DNA of 8,190 nt from Anaerolineaceae bacterium UBA2274 (GCA_002347705.1 DDWY01000011.1:1-8190); one strand, 5' to 3'; positions 1 to 7,578 are shown, counted from the first letter of the stretch. The notes: generated by a model from the letters alone, not told the origin. Made by a program: numbers and translations.

Positions 1-5
1 TGTTC

Positions 6-614
6 ATGCCGTTTTTTGCTGCAGGTCAATCGGCTCTGCTGGGTTTCGCTGCCGGTAGTGTACCGTTGCTCATCGTTGGTCTGACCAGGCTCGGTTTAGC
101 GCTGCTTGTGATGTTTTTGACCACCTGGGTGTTGGGGTTTGGGCCGCGTAAGGCGTTTGGGATATTCATTGCTGTTTTGATACTCACTGTGGCAACGGTT
201 AGCCTGATTGAGATCATCCACCGCGAACAGTCCTCCACCCAAGCCCAGACTCCCGAACCTACTCTGGTAGTCGTTCAAACTGCCACACCAATCCCCCCTA
301 CGCCAACCACTCCCCCTCCAACTGCCACAGCCACGAGCATCCCCAGCCCAACCCCCGAACCCACTCCGAGTCCGGAACCAACAGCAACCGTCCTGGCTTA
401 CACTTCAGCCCGCGTGACTGCCCCGAACGGTTTGGTCATTCGTGAGGGTCCCTCCCCATCATTCTATGTACTTGCATATGTCAACTTCGATGATATCGTT
501 TGGCTGACGGGTGTTCAGGAAACAAACCAGGGAATAACCTGGGATCAGATTGTGGCGCCAGATGGAGGAATCGGCTGGGTTTCCACTCGCTATCTTGAGG
601 TGATCAATCCTTAG
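6..614 (+). CDS. Membrane-anchored protein with Pro/Thr linker and C-terminal bacterial SH3-like domain (N-terminus possibly cut)
   Basis: This 202-residue protein has two hydrophobic segments (about residues 17-43 and 50-70), then a low-complexity Pro/Thr/Ser linker (about 77-128, with PTPEPTPSPEPTAT), then a compact C-terminal domain (about 135-201). That domain carries the marks of a bacterial SH3 fold: GLVIREGPSPS, a central W, and a closing GWVSTRYLEV. Such domains usually bind cell-wall or surface polymers, and the linker is typical of a spacer that carries the domain outside the membrane. The specific ligand cannot be read from the sequence. The ATG lies five bases from the window edge and the frame stays open to the left, so the real start may be outside and more helices could precede these two. 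Its TAG stop overlaps the stop of the convergent minus-strand gene, and no terminator hairpin is visible between them. Confidence 0.8.
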   Translation: MPFFAAGQSALLGFAAGSVPLLIVGLTRLGLALLVMFLTTWVLGFGPRKAFGIFIAVLILTVATVSLIEIIHREQSSTQAQTPEPTLVVVQTATPIPPTPTTPPPTATATSIPSPTPEPTPSPEPTATVLAYTSARVTAPNGLVIREGPSPSFYVLAYVNFDDIVWLTGVQETNQGITWDQIVAPDGGIGWVSTRYLEVINP

Positions 615-1654
615 GCTGTGACATCCATCAGCAGGAGATTTGTGATTGGCACGCGGATAAGCGCGCCATCCTGGCGTTTCACCACCGCGATTTTAGCCGT
701 CAGACCGCTTGCAAAACGCTCCGGATGTTCCGGCAGCTCCAAAACCTGCCCAGTGCTGCCCAAATAGGGCTCGCCAAGCAGCCGCACCAGGCTGCCCACC
801 CCCAGCGAGACTTCCTCATCAAAGAGCGCGGAGTTTTTCCCTGCCTCACCTGGCAGAACTAATTCAGCCGATTGACCAATGCCGTCGGAAAGTAAAAACA
901 CTTCCTGATCCTGCATCTTTTCAAGCAAACCGAGGCTAACAGGGTCAATTTCCTGATCCCCAAAGCCATTCAAGCTCATTACGGCGATAGTGGTATTAAG
1001 CGCCTCATGGACCAGTGCGGGCACCAGTGAAGGTAAGACGATCGCGGCCGGTTTTTTTGCCAGGAGTAGACGGAATCGCTCAAAGGTAATAATCGCTCCT
1101 GAAAAAACAATTTTGTCTTTCAGTTCCGGTAAACGACCTCTTTGTTGGGGGTCATTAAAGTCAAATTCCAAACGAGTAAAACTGCCGCTGGCATTCAGAC
1201 CGTTGCTCCAAACGCCCTGGATCAGGCTGCCAGCCAGACCGATAACTGCCCCAAACCCCGGGATCAGCTCCACCACAGTACCTGCAATCGGGGCCGTCAC
1301 CTGCAGCTTTCGCTCTCCCATCGCCAGGGTTACCCGCCCTTCCCGCAGCGAAACGATTCGCCCGTCCTGGGAAGCTCTGAAGATGCGGGTAATCAAACCG
1401 GGTTTTTGAGCAATCACATCGCCCTTACTTACCGGTTCGCCATTCATTCTTTTGAGATGCTGATCCAAGCGACTTGGATGGATTTTTAGGTGATTCACAA
1501 TATCAAAAACCTGGAACTCCTCCGGAATGACTGCTTCAGCCAGCACATCACCCACCTTCACTTCCTGCCCGGTACGCACCAGAACGGTCCCCGGCTGTGA
1601 AAGGCGGACTTGTTTATAGACTGGCTGACCGGATCGGATAATTACTTTGCGCAT
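611..1654 (-). CDS. Soluble protein with RnfC/lipoyl-like barrel-sandwich segments and a KOW-like C-terminal motif, last gene of the cluster
   Basis: This 347-residue protein has no membrane helix or signal peptide. Residues 22-41 (GTVLVRTGQEVKVGDVLAEA), 71-83 (NGEPVSKGDVIAQ) and 117-138 (with TAPIAGTVVELIPG) are the recurring turns of barrel-sandwich hybrid domains, as found in RnfC, biotinyl/lipoyl carriers and membrane-fusion adaptors. No modifiable-lysine motif such as EAMKM is present, so a carrier role is unlikely. Residues 180-260 look like an alpha/beta domain. Residues 285-312 (GVGSLVRLLGEPYLGSTGQV) resemble a KOW motif, a small beta fold known in ribosomal proteins and NusG. There are no Fe-S cysteine clusters, so it is not a full RnfC. 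The ATG has an ideal GGGAGG six bases upstream and begins 2 bp after the stop of the MutL-like gene, so the two are almost certainly co-translated. Function unknown; the domain reading is by eye. Confidence 0.82.
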   Translation of the reverse strand: MRKVIIRSGQPVYKQVRLSQPGTVLVRTGQEVKVGDVLAEAVIPEEFQVFDIVNHLKIHPSRLDQHLKRMNGEPVSKGDVIAQKPGLITRIFRASQDGRIVSLREGRVTLAMGERKLQVTAPIAGTVVELIPGFGAVIGLAGSLIQGVWSNGLNASGSFTRLEFDFNDPQQRGRLPELKDKIVFSGAIITFERFRLLLAKKPAAIVLPSLVPALVHEALNTTIAVMSLNGFGDQEIDPVSLGLLEKMQDQEVFLLSDGIGQSAELVLPGEAGKNSALFDEEVSLGVGSLVRLLGEPYLGSTGQVLELPEHPERFASGLTAKIAVVKRQDGALIRVPITNLLLMDVTA

Positions 1655-1656
1655 GT

Positions 1657-3363
1657 TTATCCTCCCAGTTCCCAGAGCCAGTTGCGCAGGGCTTCTGCAC
1701 GGGCAATTTCATCCACGGGCAATTTCAGCGGTCTGCCGCGCGCGTCAACCACTACCCCCACCTTTGAGTTCATTACGCCTACCCAGCCGCCAAGCCCGGG
1801 TATCCCCATGCCAACATCACTCTCATCCTCAGGGGCAAGGTAGAGTTCAGTTTTATCATTTAGCAGGGTTTCAATGCGCTTGAGATCACCCATTTGAATC
1901 TTGTGGAAGAGCCTCGGCGTCTGTTCGCCTTCATCAACCTCAATCTGGAGCACCTTCTGCCCTTCAGCCGCCAGTGTATCCACGGTGATGATTGTTGCCA
2001 GATTGGTAAACACCTCCGTGTCCATTACCTGCACAGGCAGGAGGGGATCGTAAGGCGCAAGGTTGCCCAGGGCAGTTAAAAGCTGCCGCTCATCCTGCAG
2101 GATAGTCGTAATCCCATGCGGCAGGATGCTGTCCAGCGCGATCATCAAGCACTGGTGCGGCAATGATCGGTGCATTTCAGATCCCGAAAGGATGATTGGT
2201 TCATAAGCGCGCATCAAACCCAGGCTGGGGTTATACCCGAAGTGGGGATCCAATTTCTGCAGCGCGTTCAAAGCTTCCCGGATGCGAACGCGCGCCCAGG
2301 CCTGTTCGATGCCCAGATCTTCAAGCGTGGCAGGCGTGTAATCCGGGAATAGCGTGCGGTTGTAAATATAAGTCGCGAAGCTGTTCACATCCGTCAGCTG
2401 GTTGGAGAGCCCTCTTGCTGTATCCAAAAGCGCGTCAGTCACTTGAAGCCGATGATTGATGCCGTTGAGTCTCTGATCCCGCGCCGCAATTACACTTACG
2501 GAGTCCGAGTCCACGCGCAGCATCAACACGCCTTTACCGTTTTCGCTGCTTTGTTCCAGAAAGCGCACCATCCTGCCAGCCGAAAAATCACTGGGGATCA
2601 CGCTGGTGTGCAGATCATTGACAATATCTGCCAGGCCGGGAATCTGCTGAAACTGCAGACGTTCAAAAGCCGCCAGCATTGCCTTCCAGACCAGGGTTGA
2701 GTCTTCCTGCCCGGGATTCGTCTGAATATTGCTCGCAAGGTGCATGTCGAGCCCGGCTTCGATCTCGCTTTGAGCGTATTCTGCCAGATCCTGGTTGCCG
2801 CAATAGACGATTTGAGGTCGGACAGTCCGGGGGATGAGGTGATAGACCAGGCGCAGGTTTTCAATTGCCGCCTTGAGTGTTTTTTGAGCACCGCCGTTGG
2901 CACCCCCACCAATCACATACAGCTCAATGTCGCTGGTGAGCAGCCGCTCAAGCTGAGCTGAGGCGTTCAGGTTATCCTGGAGATTGACTTCCAGCACCAC
3001 CTCGCAGTTAAATAAACTTACCAGCCGGCGCAAAGGCGCGATGGAGTAGGCTTCGGAAAGACCGATCAGAGCAGCTCGGACAGGCTTGCCAGCAGACAGG
3101 CTCATCCCAACAAAAGCAGGAGCGCCTTCCAAGCGCTGGATATCTGTGATTTGTCCGCGGTCGTCGAGCAGACTGACATCGTTGGATTGTTCGATTTGGC
3201 TCAGGAGGGTCTGAATACTCTTGCGGAACTGAGAGCCGTCGCCTTCTATCACGGTCGGAACGCTGGAATTCGCCTCAACCGCCCACATACCCTCTCGCCG
3301 TGCGAAGAGCCAGGCTTGTGTCTGATTTTTTCCGATGTCAATGCTGAGACAGGTCTTTGGCAC
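1657..3363 (-). CDS. MutL-like (glutamate mutase component L family) ASKHA-fold protein, degenerate second phosphate motif
   Basis: A protein of about 568 residues resembling the MutL/GlmL family, actin-fold ATPases linked to B12-dependent glutamate mutase in clostridia (unrelated to mismatch-repair MutL). The N-terminal phosphate-1 motif is visible (SIDIGKNQTQAWLF, residues 7-20), as are the family's glycine-rich strand VIGGGANGG (150-158) and IVYCGN (185-190). A C-terminal stretch (about 405-450, LSGSEMHRSL, then LPHGITTILQDERQLLTALG) matches the family's late nucleotide-binding region. The second phosphate motif, normally DxGGATT, is replaced by LRVDSDSVSVIAA (about 282-294), so ATP hydrolysis may be weak or lost. 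No mutase subunits are nearby. Start choice: GTG at 3361-3363 has AGAGG five bases upstream and lies 8 bp after the previous stop. An upstream in-frame GTG at 3379-3381 would add six residues but lacks a good ribosome site. Family call fairly sure; role in this cluster unknown. Confidence 0.83.
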   Translation of the reverse strand: MPKTCLSIDIGKNQTQAWLFARREGMWAVEANSSVPTVIEGDGSQFRKSIQTLLSQIEQSNDVSLLDDRGQITDIQRLEGAPAFVGMSLSAGKPVRAALIGLSEAYSIAPLRRLVSLFNCEVVLEVNLQDNLNASAQLERLLTSDIELYVIGGGANGGAQKTLKAAIENLRLVYHLIPRTVRPQIVYCGNQDLAEYAQSEIEAGLDMHLASNIQTNPGQEDSTLVWKAMLAAFERLQFQQIPGLADIVNDLHTSVIPSDFSAGRMVRFLEQSSENGKGVLMLRVDSDSVSVIAARDQRLNGINHRLQVTDALLDTARGLSNQLTDVNSFATYIYNRTLFPDYTPATLEDLGIEQAWARVRIREALNALQKLDPHFGYNPSLGLMRAYEPIILSGSEMHRSLPHQCLMIALDSILPHGITTILQDERQLLTALGNLAPYDPLLPVQVMDTEVFTNLATIITVDTLAAEGQKVLQIEVDEGEQTPRLFHKIQMGDLKRIETLLNDKTELYLAPEDESDVGMGIPGLGGWVGVMNSKVGVVVDARGRPLKLPVDEIARAEALRNWLWELGG

Positions 3364-3368
3364 GTTAT

Positions 3369-3373
3369 CCTCT
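3369..3373 (-). promoter_or_regulatory. Ribosome binding site deciding the MutL-like start
   Basis: AGAGG on the minus strand, five bases before GTG at 3363, partly overlapping the TAG stop of the upstream membrane-protein gene. It favours the downstream GTG over the one at 3381 and implies stop-to-start coupling. Confidence 0.6.
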
Positions 3374-4049
3374 AAAACCACAAGCTAATAAATCGAATAA
3401 TTTCAGAAAGGCTGCTGATCAGCGCGATCAGGGCAGAGTTGAAAAGCCCAACAAATAAGGCTCCAAAGGTGATCCCAATGAAAATCTGTCCAATGCTGCC
3501 AACCCCTTCGAGGAAGACGGGTCGGACCAACTTACCGGCCTTCAATTGCCCGCGATGGTGGAAGACAAACAAAACAGATATCACACCCAGCAGGATCATC
3601 AGCGCTTCCAGGATGGCAGACCATTGAGGCTGAGCTTCACGCATCAGTTGGCCAGGTTCAAAGCGACCAAGCATGCTCAGGATTTGCGGTGCCAGTGTGC
3701 CGCGTGTGACCCCGACGATTGCCAGTGCTGCCAATACGCCTCCCAGGAACGCCAGTGGGATTGCGCCAGCCTGGATTCCATTCCGGAAAAGCGTCAGGAC
3801 CAGCAGGATCGAAAGCACCAGGGGTACCAGTGCCAGCCAAAAACCCGGACCATCTGGATCAGCCAGCGGTAAGATCAGGTAAGGCAAAATGACTTTTTGA
3901 ATCATCACCAGCGCCAGGAAAGCAGCGCTGACTCCAATCAGAATGTGGGTGGCAATCCCAAAGAAAAGCCGGTCTCCGAGGATATAGCTGAAGACCATCA
4001 ACGTCAGGGCGACACTGATAATCAGGGTGATCAGCTCAGGCAGGTTCAT
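3372..4049 (-). CDS. Multi-helix integral membrane protein, unknown function
   Basis: A 225-residue, very hydrophobic protein with about six or seven membrane segments (around residues 5-25, 31-54, 70-88, 92-115, 144-162, 183-205 and 204-222). Soluble loops are short; the longest hydrophilic loop (about 117-143, with RFEPGQLMREAQPQWS) and a basic loop at 164-175 (HHRGQLKAGK) may be contact sites for soluble partners. No transport, catalytic or metal-binding motif was recognised. The ATG overlaps the upstream TGA in an ATGA junction, with GAGGAG eight bases upstream inside the previous gene, so translation is likely coupled to the zinc-ribbon protein. It may pair with the other polytopic protein of the cluster (6114-6728), but no clear similarity between them was seen by eye. 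Not recognised beyond membrane protein. Confidence 0.82.
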   Translation of the reverse strand: MNLPELITLIISVALTLMVFSYILGDRLFFGIATHILIGVSAAFLALVMIQKVILPYLILPLADPDGPGFWLALVPLVLSILLVLTLFRNGIQAGAIPLAFLGGVLAALAIVGVTRGTLAPQILSMLGRFEPGQLMREAQPQWSAILEALMILLGVISVLFVFHHRGQLKAGKLVRPVFLEGVGSIGQIFIGITFGALFVGLFNSALIALISSLSEIIRFISLWF

Positions 4050-6121
4050 TCAGCTCGCTCCTCTTCTCTTTGAATAGCATCCGCTTCGCCTTTTGAGATC
4101 ATCCCCAACAGCAACATCACCAACATCAGCAGCAGACCAACCCGATAAGCGCGATAGCTAAACGCGGGTTGTGAACCTATATTTCCATCAGCAATGCCCG
4201 CAGCATAACCAACAAGCTGGCCTGAGTTGAAATAAGGCGAAAGAACCGGGGCTTCCATCTGGGTAGTGACAGCCGCAAAGTTCGAACTCTCAACCCAGGG
4301 AGCAATCTGTTCCAACCATCCTCGGATATTGTCCGAAGAGTCGCTCACCAACAATACCAGACGGAATGAATGCAGGTCTTTTACCTGGGTGAGAGTGTCT
4401 TGACTATCTGAAATCGCGGGATTCATTGCCCGGACTAACAGGCTGAGGTAGCTGCCAGGAAGATAATCCACCTGCTTGACTTCAGGCAGTCCTGCCTGTA
4501 CCAGCAGCGATTGCGCCAGGAAAAGACCTGATGGCTGGGTGGTCAGGAAGACAAGATTGGCACCCTGCGTATGCAGTTGCTCGAGCAGAGGTGCCGCAAG
4601 GCTTTCTATTTCACGGCTGGTCGCCGCCTGATAATCCAGCACGACCAAGACCTGATCGTTTTCATTCAGCGTTTCAATTTGGTTATTCAATGCCAATGCC
4701 GGGATGCTTTTGAAAGCATCTGCGGGCATGGCAGCAGGACCAATCAGGATCGAGACAACCAGCCCTATTAGCAGCAGCAAAGCCACTGCCAGGCGTCCCG
4801 CCCTGCCGAAAGGCTTCCGAGGTGCCTGCTTGCCTGCTGTGACACGCCCTTCCTGTTCGATCAGAGATGCCAGCAAACTGGCGCGATCCTGCTGGTCGCG
4901 CAGCAGCAGCAAATCGGGGGGCACAGCAGCACTGTCTGTTGGCTGTTCCTCTTCCTCAGGCTCCTCATCCTGCCCCTCAAGCGCTAACTCTGGTTCATTC
5001 TCAGTCAGAGAGGATTTGGGCTCAGTTTGTTCCGGTTCATCCGGTTCAATGGGAGCGTCTTCGGGCGATTCCTCTGATACAGACTCCTCAGGTTCAGGTT
5101 CTTCCAGCTGAGTATTACCCTGCTGCGGAATACCCTGCCCGGGTTCTTCGAGAGCTTCCTCTACCTGGTTATCTGGTTCTGCTTGCGGCGCATCGATTTC
5201 TTCAGTTTCCGGCTTATCTTCCACTGCTTCTTGAGCAATCGTTTCTTCAGCTTCGCTTGAGTGGCTTAGATCATTTTCGGGAAGCAGCTCTTGAAGCTCT
5301 TCCTCATCATCCGGGATGTTATGGAAATCTTCTTCGAGCAGCTCAGGTTCTTTATGAACCGGCTCGCTGAGTTCTTCCATTTCAGGCTCGGCAGGGATTT
5401 CTCCCTCTTCAGCAATCGTGCTAGCGGAGGGCAGTGGTTCTGTTTCCTGCTCCTGATCTTCCGCCAGGGATTGCCGGCGCAGTTCCTCCAGAGCTTCGTC
5501 CGTCCATTCACGCGGCATTTCATCCATATAGCTGGGGTTGGCTTTGACTTCATGCGTGATTTCTTCTTCGGGCTGCGGCTGCAGGGCGCGGATACGCTGC
5601 AGCCAATCCGGCACCTGGTCAGGATCTTCGCTGTCATTTGGCAGCTGACGAGCCCGAACGCTGTTTTCCTGCTGGCTTTTCTCACGGATGCGGTTTATCC
5701 AGGCGTTGAACTCCCCTTCAACGCCGGCAGAACCTTCCTCGCTTCGAGCCGCATCCATGGCGATGGTGCCGCTTGCCAAGTCACCAATGGCATCTTCTTC
5801 TTCCTGGGCGCGTTCGCGCACCTTCGCCAACCAGTCGGGTAATTCTTCTGAGTTGAGCAGCGATTCATCAATTTGCTCAGCTGGTAGGATCTCCGGGATT
5901 GGGGCAAGTTCAGCGGGTGTTTTCAGGGAAGGGTCATTGCGGATTTCTTCAATGATGTCGGGCAGGGAATCTTCCGATTGTTCATCGGGGTCTTGGGATT
6001 GCCCGAAAATCGTAAACAGGGATTCCATATCTGACCCGCAGTGCACACAGCGGGTCGCCATAGGCAGGTTTTCCTTGCCGCAGTTTGGGCAAAGGTTGAG
6101 TTCAGCATGATCTTCACTCAT
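4046..6121 (-). CDS. Zinc-ribbon, acidic-linker membrane protein with DWL-type repeats and C-terminal alpha/beta domain
   Basis: A 691-residue modular protein. Residues 11-28 form a zinc ribbon (CPNC, ten residues, CVHC). Three related short motifs follow: LPDWLAKVRE (95-104), FNAWINRIRE (138-147) and VPDWLQRIRA (170-179). Residues about 180-400 are a strongly acidic, Pro/Glu-rich, probably disordered region. A membrane helix spans about 444-463 after a basic stretch (KQAPRKPFGRAGR). Residues 488-655 look like a Rossmann-type alpha/beta domain beginning VLVVLDYQAA and LVFLTTQPSG, and a second helix (660-676) closes the protein. With the ribbon in the cytoplasm, the alpha/beta domain would sit outside. 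Start choice: ATG at 6121 has GGAAGG eight bases upstream and gives the ATGAGTGA overlap with the preceding stop; a farther ATG at 6142 would add seven residues without a good ribosome site. Function unknown; a scaffold linking cytoplasmic partners to the membrane is an inference. Confidence 0.85.
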   Translation of the reverse strand: MSEDHAELNLCPNCGKENLPMATRCVHCGSDMESLFTIFGQSQDPDEQSEDSLPDIIEEIRNDPSLKTPAELAPIPEILPAEQIDESLLNSEELPDWLAKVRERAQEEEDAIGDLASGTIAMDAARSEEGSAGVEGEFNAWINRIREKSQQENSVRARQLPNDSEDPDQVPDWLQRIRALQPQPEEEITHEVKANPSYMDEMPREWTDEALEELRRQSLAEDQEQETEPLPSASTIAEEGEIPAEPEMEELSEPVHKEPELLEEDFHNIPDDEEELQELLPENDLSHSSEAEETIAQEAVEDKPETEEIDAPQAEPDNQVEEALEEPGQGIPQQGNTQLEEPEPEESVSEESPEDAPIEPDEPEQTEPKSSLTENEPELALEGQDEEPEEEEQPTDSAAVPPDLLLLRDQQDRASLLASLIEQEGRVTAGKQAPRKPFGRAGRLAVALLLLIGLVVSILIGPAAMPADAFKSIPALALNNQIETLNENDQVLVVLDYQAATSREIESLAAPLLEQLHTQGANLVFLTTQPSGLFLAQSLLVQAGLPEVKQVDYLPGSYLSLLVRAMNPAISDSQDTLTQVKDLHSFRLVLLVSDSSDNIRGWLEQIAPWVESSNFAAVTTQMEAPVLSPYFNSGQLVGYAAGIADGNIGSQPAFSYRAYRVGLLLMLVMLLLGMISKGEADAIQREEERAE

Positions 6122-6728
6122 TTTCTGAGCCTTCCATGCCAAACAACACTCTGAATGCCATCATCAGCAGCCCGATCCCAATCCCAATCAGCAAACCGCG
6201 CGCGCCAATCATCGGCAGACCTTCCACGATACGAATGGCTTCGTTCAGCAGGGGAATCTTCAGATTTTGCAGGAAGCCAAGCCCGAGGATCAGGAAAACG
6301 ATTGCGCTGACGCCAAAAGAAACCGTCAGCGCGGACCAGCCTCTCTCACGGAAAATCTTCATCGCGGCACTCATCATCACCAAGGCTACCAGCCCCAGGA
6401 GTGCGGTCTCGATGGGTCGGATGATCGCGCCAACTAATCTGAGAAAGATCGGGTCATCCACGCCAAACAGGATCCCCAGGACCAGCGTGGTTATGAAGCT
6501 GACCACCAGGACGATGTTAAGCAAAAAACCCTTTTTACCTTTAGCAATGAAGCGCAGATGCGTGAGCACCAGGCTGGCAATCGCTACAAGCAGCGCTACG
6601 GAAGCGACTACAATCACCCAGTTCAAGACCACTGAAAGGATGGCGCTGCCCTGGGGGACAAAAAACATCGCAGCCAACACAACCAGGCCGCTAAGAGCAC
6701 CAATAATTAGGGGTAGCAGGCGTTTCAT
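6114..6728 (-). CDS. Six-helix integral membrane protein, unknown function
   Basis: A 204-residue polytopic protein with about six hydrophobic segments (near residues 5-25, 31-54, 67-88, 95-121, 128-152 and 172-194). The loop FIAKGKKG (about 60-67) is basic and IFRERGW (about 125-131) lies between helices 4 and 5; by the positive-inside rule both would face the cytoplasm. The C-terminus ends in the short acidic tail MEGSENE. No family motif or catalytic residue was recognised. Its ATG overlaps the stop of the DUF6754-like gene as ATGA, with GGGGAG nine bases upstream, and its own TGA overlaps the zinc-ribbon protein start by 8 bp (ATGAGTGA). Placement between two other membrane-anchored proteins suggests a core subunit of a membrane assembly, which is inference from context only. 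Confidence 0.82.
   Translation of the reverse strand: MKRLLPLIIGALSGLVVLAAMFFVPQGSAILSVVLNWVIVVASVALLVAIASLVLTHLRFIAKGKKGFLLNIVLVVSFITTLVLGILFGVDDPIFLRLVGAIIRPIETALLGLVALVMMSAAMKIFRERGWSALTVSFGVSAIVFLILGLGFLQNLKIPLLNEAIRIVEGLPMIGARGLLIGIGIGLLMMAFRVLFGMEGSENE
6130..6135 (-). promoter_or_regulatory. Ribosome binding site for the zinc-ribbon protein
   Basis: GGAAGG on the minus strand, eight bases before ATG at 6121 and inside the end of the upstream gene. It supports the 691-residue form over one starting at 6142. Confidence 0.5.
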
Positions 6729-7486
6729 GGCAGCACACTCCCCGTTTTCAGGATCGCGCCCAACAGCAAGCCAATGCTGATCGCGATTCGCAGCCAGTCC
6801 TGAGCGTTCAAGCTCGCCAGCACTGACTTTCGCCGGTCAAGTTTGCCCGCGGCGTTAAAAACATCCTCGCCGATCAAGTTCAAGGAATTTCCAGAGAAAC
6901 CCGCCGCTTGTCCGCTCAGTGAAGAAAGGGCGCTGACTGCTGGTATCAACTGGCGATCGGCCTGATCGAGCACCAACAGCATCAGCGGGCTCATCTGACC
7001 TGCCAGCAGCAAGCCGGCGTTAGGGCCGTCGGGAATCTGATTGACCAGGCTGGCGGTGTATGCCAGGGGGCTCGTGCCGCTCAACTGGCTGAGGGAACCT
7101 CGGAAGAGTTCGCTCGCCAGCGCTCCGCGATAGGCGCCATGCACCACCATGCGGCTCAGGCAGGCCAGAGTCCCGTCACCATTGAAAGATTGGAGCGGGT
7201 GATCGTTGAAAAGCGAGCGCTTCAGCAAAGCCCGTTGCAGGCTCAAGCCGGAAGCCCCAGCCAGGTCGAAGCTGGCGTTGGTAAGCACGTGTCCCAAACT
7301 AACCACCAGACGCTTGCCCTGCTCGGAAGAGACATGCAGCAGGTGTTCGACAGCTTCTTTAGAGGGTTCGGGGATATGTTTGGGTTGGTTTTTTCTGAGG
7401 AGTAACAGGTTTATTAGCAGGAATAGCAGACCTGCGATTCCAAGAGCAATGGCGAGCTGGTCATTCAGAGAAAGGGTAGAAAGCAT
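6725..7486 (-). CDS. DUF6754-like membrane protein, first gene of the cluster
   Basis: A 253-residue protein with a membrane helix at each end (about 11-30 and 232-248) and a soluble region between. The middle has landmarks I associate with the DUF6754 family: a start like GKRLVVSLGHVLTN (57-70), a central GTSPLAYTASL (137-147), LLLAGQMSPLMLLV (159-172), and a late LIGEDVFNAAGKLDR (204-218) before the final helix. The family has no assigned biochemical role. The internal region is rich in small residues and Leu but shows no nucleotide-binding or metal motif. The ATG at 7486 has AAGG seven bases upstream; no gene precedes it, so it heads the operon. Its TGA overlaps the next gene by 4 bp. Family assignment is from memory of conserved patterns, not a profile search. 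Confidence 0.8.
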   Translation of the reverse strand: MLSTLSLNDQLAIALGIAGLLFLLINLLLLRKNQPKHIPEPSKEAVEHLLHVSSEQGKRLVVSLGHVLTNASFDLAGASGLSLQRALLKRSLFNDHPLQSFNGDGTLACLSRMVVHGAYRGALASELFRGSLSQLSGTSPLAYTASLVNQIPDGPNAGLLLAGQMSPLMLLVLDQADRQLIPAVSALSSLSGQAAGFSGNSLNLIGEDVFNAAGKLDRRKSVLASLNAQDWLRIAISIGLLLGAILKTGSVLP

Positions 7487-7509
7487 GGTTTCGCCTTACA
7501 CCCTTTCTT

Positions 7510-7523
7510 GAAAACAGGTTTTC
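7510..7523. repeat. Perfect 6-2-6 inverted repeat in the operon leader
   Basis: GAAAAC, two bases, GTTTTC. It lies 24-37 bases upstream of the first cluster gene and downstream of the candidate -10. The position would suit an operator for a repressor; as RNA it would form only a weak, A/U-rich hairpin. No known regulator was matched. Confidence 0.4.
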
Positions 7524-7567
7524 TTAAATGCACAGCAATGAGAACCAGCCGCTGATTTCATGGATAA

Positions 7568-7578
7568 AGTATAGCATA
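7568..7578 (-). promoter_or_regulatory. Candidate -10 region for the six-gene cluster
   Basis: The minus strand reads TATGCTATACT, which contains two overlapping -10-like hexamers (TATGCT, TATACT). No good -35 is present; the best is TTTCCT, 16 bases upstream of TATGCT (three of six consensus bases). A start here would leave a leader of roughly 75 bases. The assignment rests on the -10 match and on its position upstream of the first gene. Confidence 0.3.

Noticed and set aside
1657..3363. DNA mismatch-repair MutL
   Set aside because: The DIG-type phosphate motif, glycine-rich strand and C-terminal pattern fit the unrelated actin-fold glutamate mutase L family; no GHKL ATPase motifs are present.
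4704..5370. Long plus-strand frames opposite the acidic linker (Ser/Gly-rich or Leu/Pro-rich proteins)
   Set aside because: They are mirror images of the Glu/Pro-rich coding sequence on the minus strand, which has a zinc ribbon, ribosome site and operon context.
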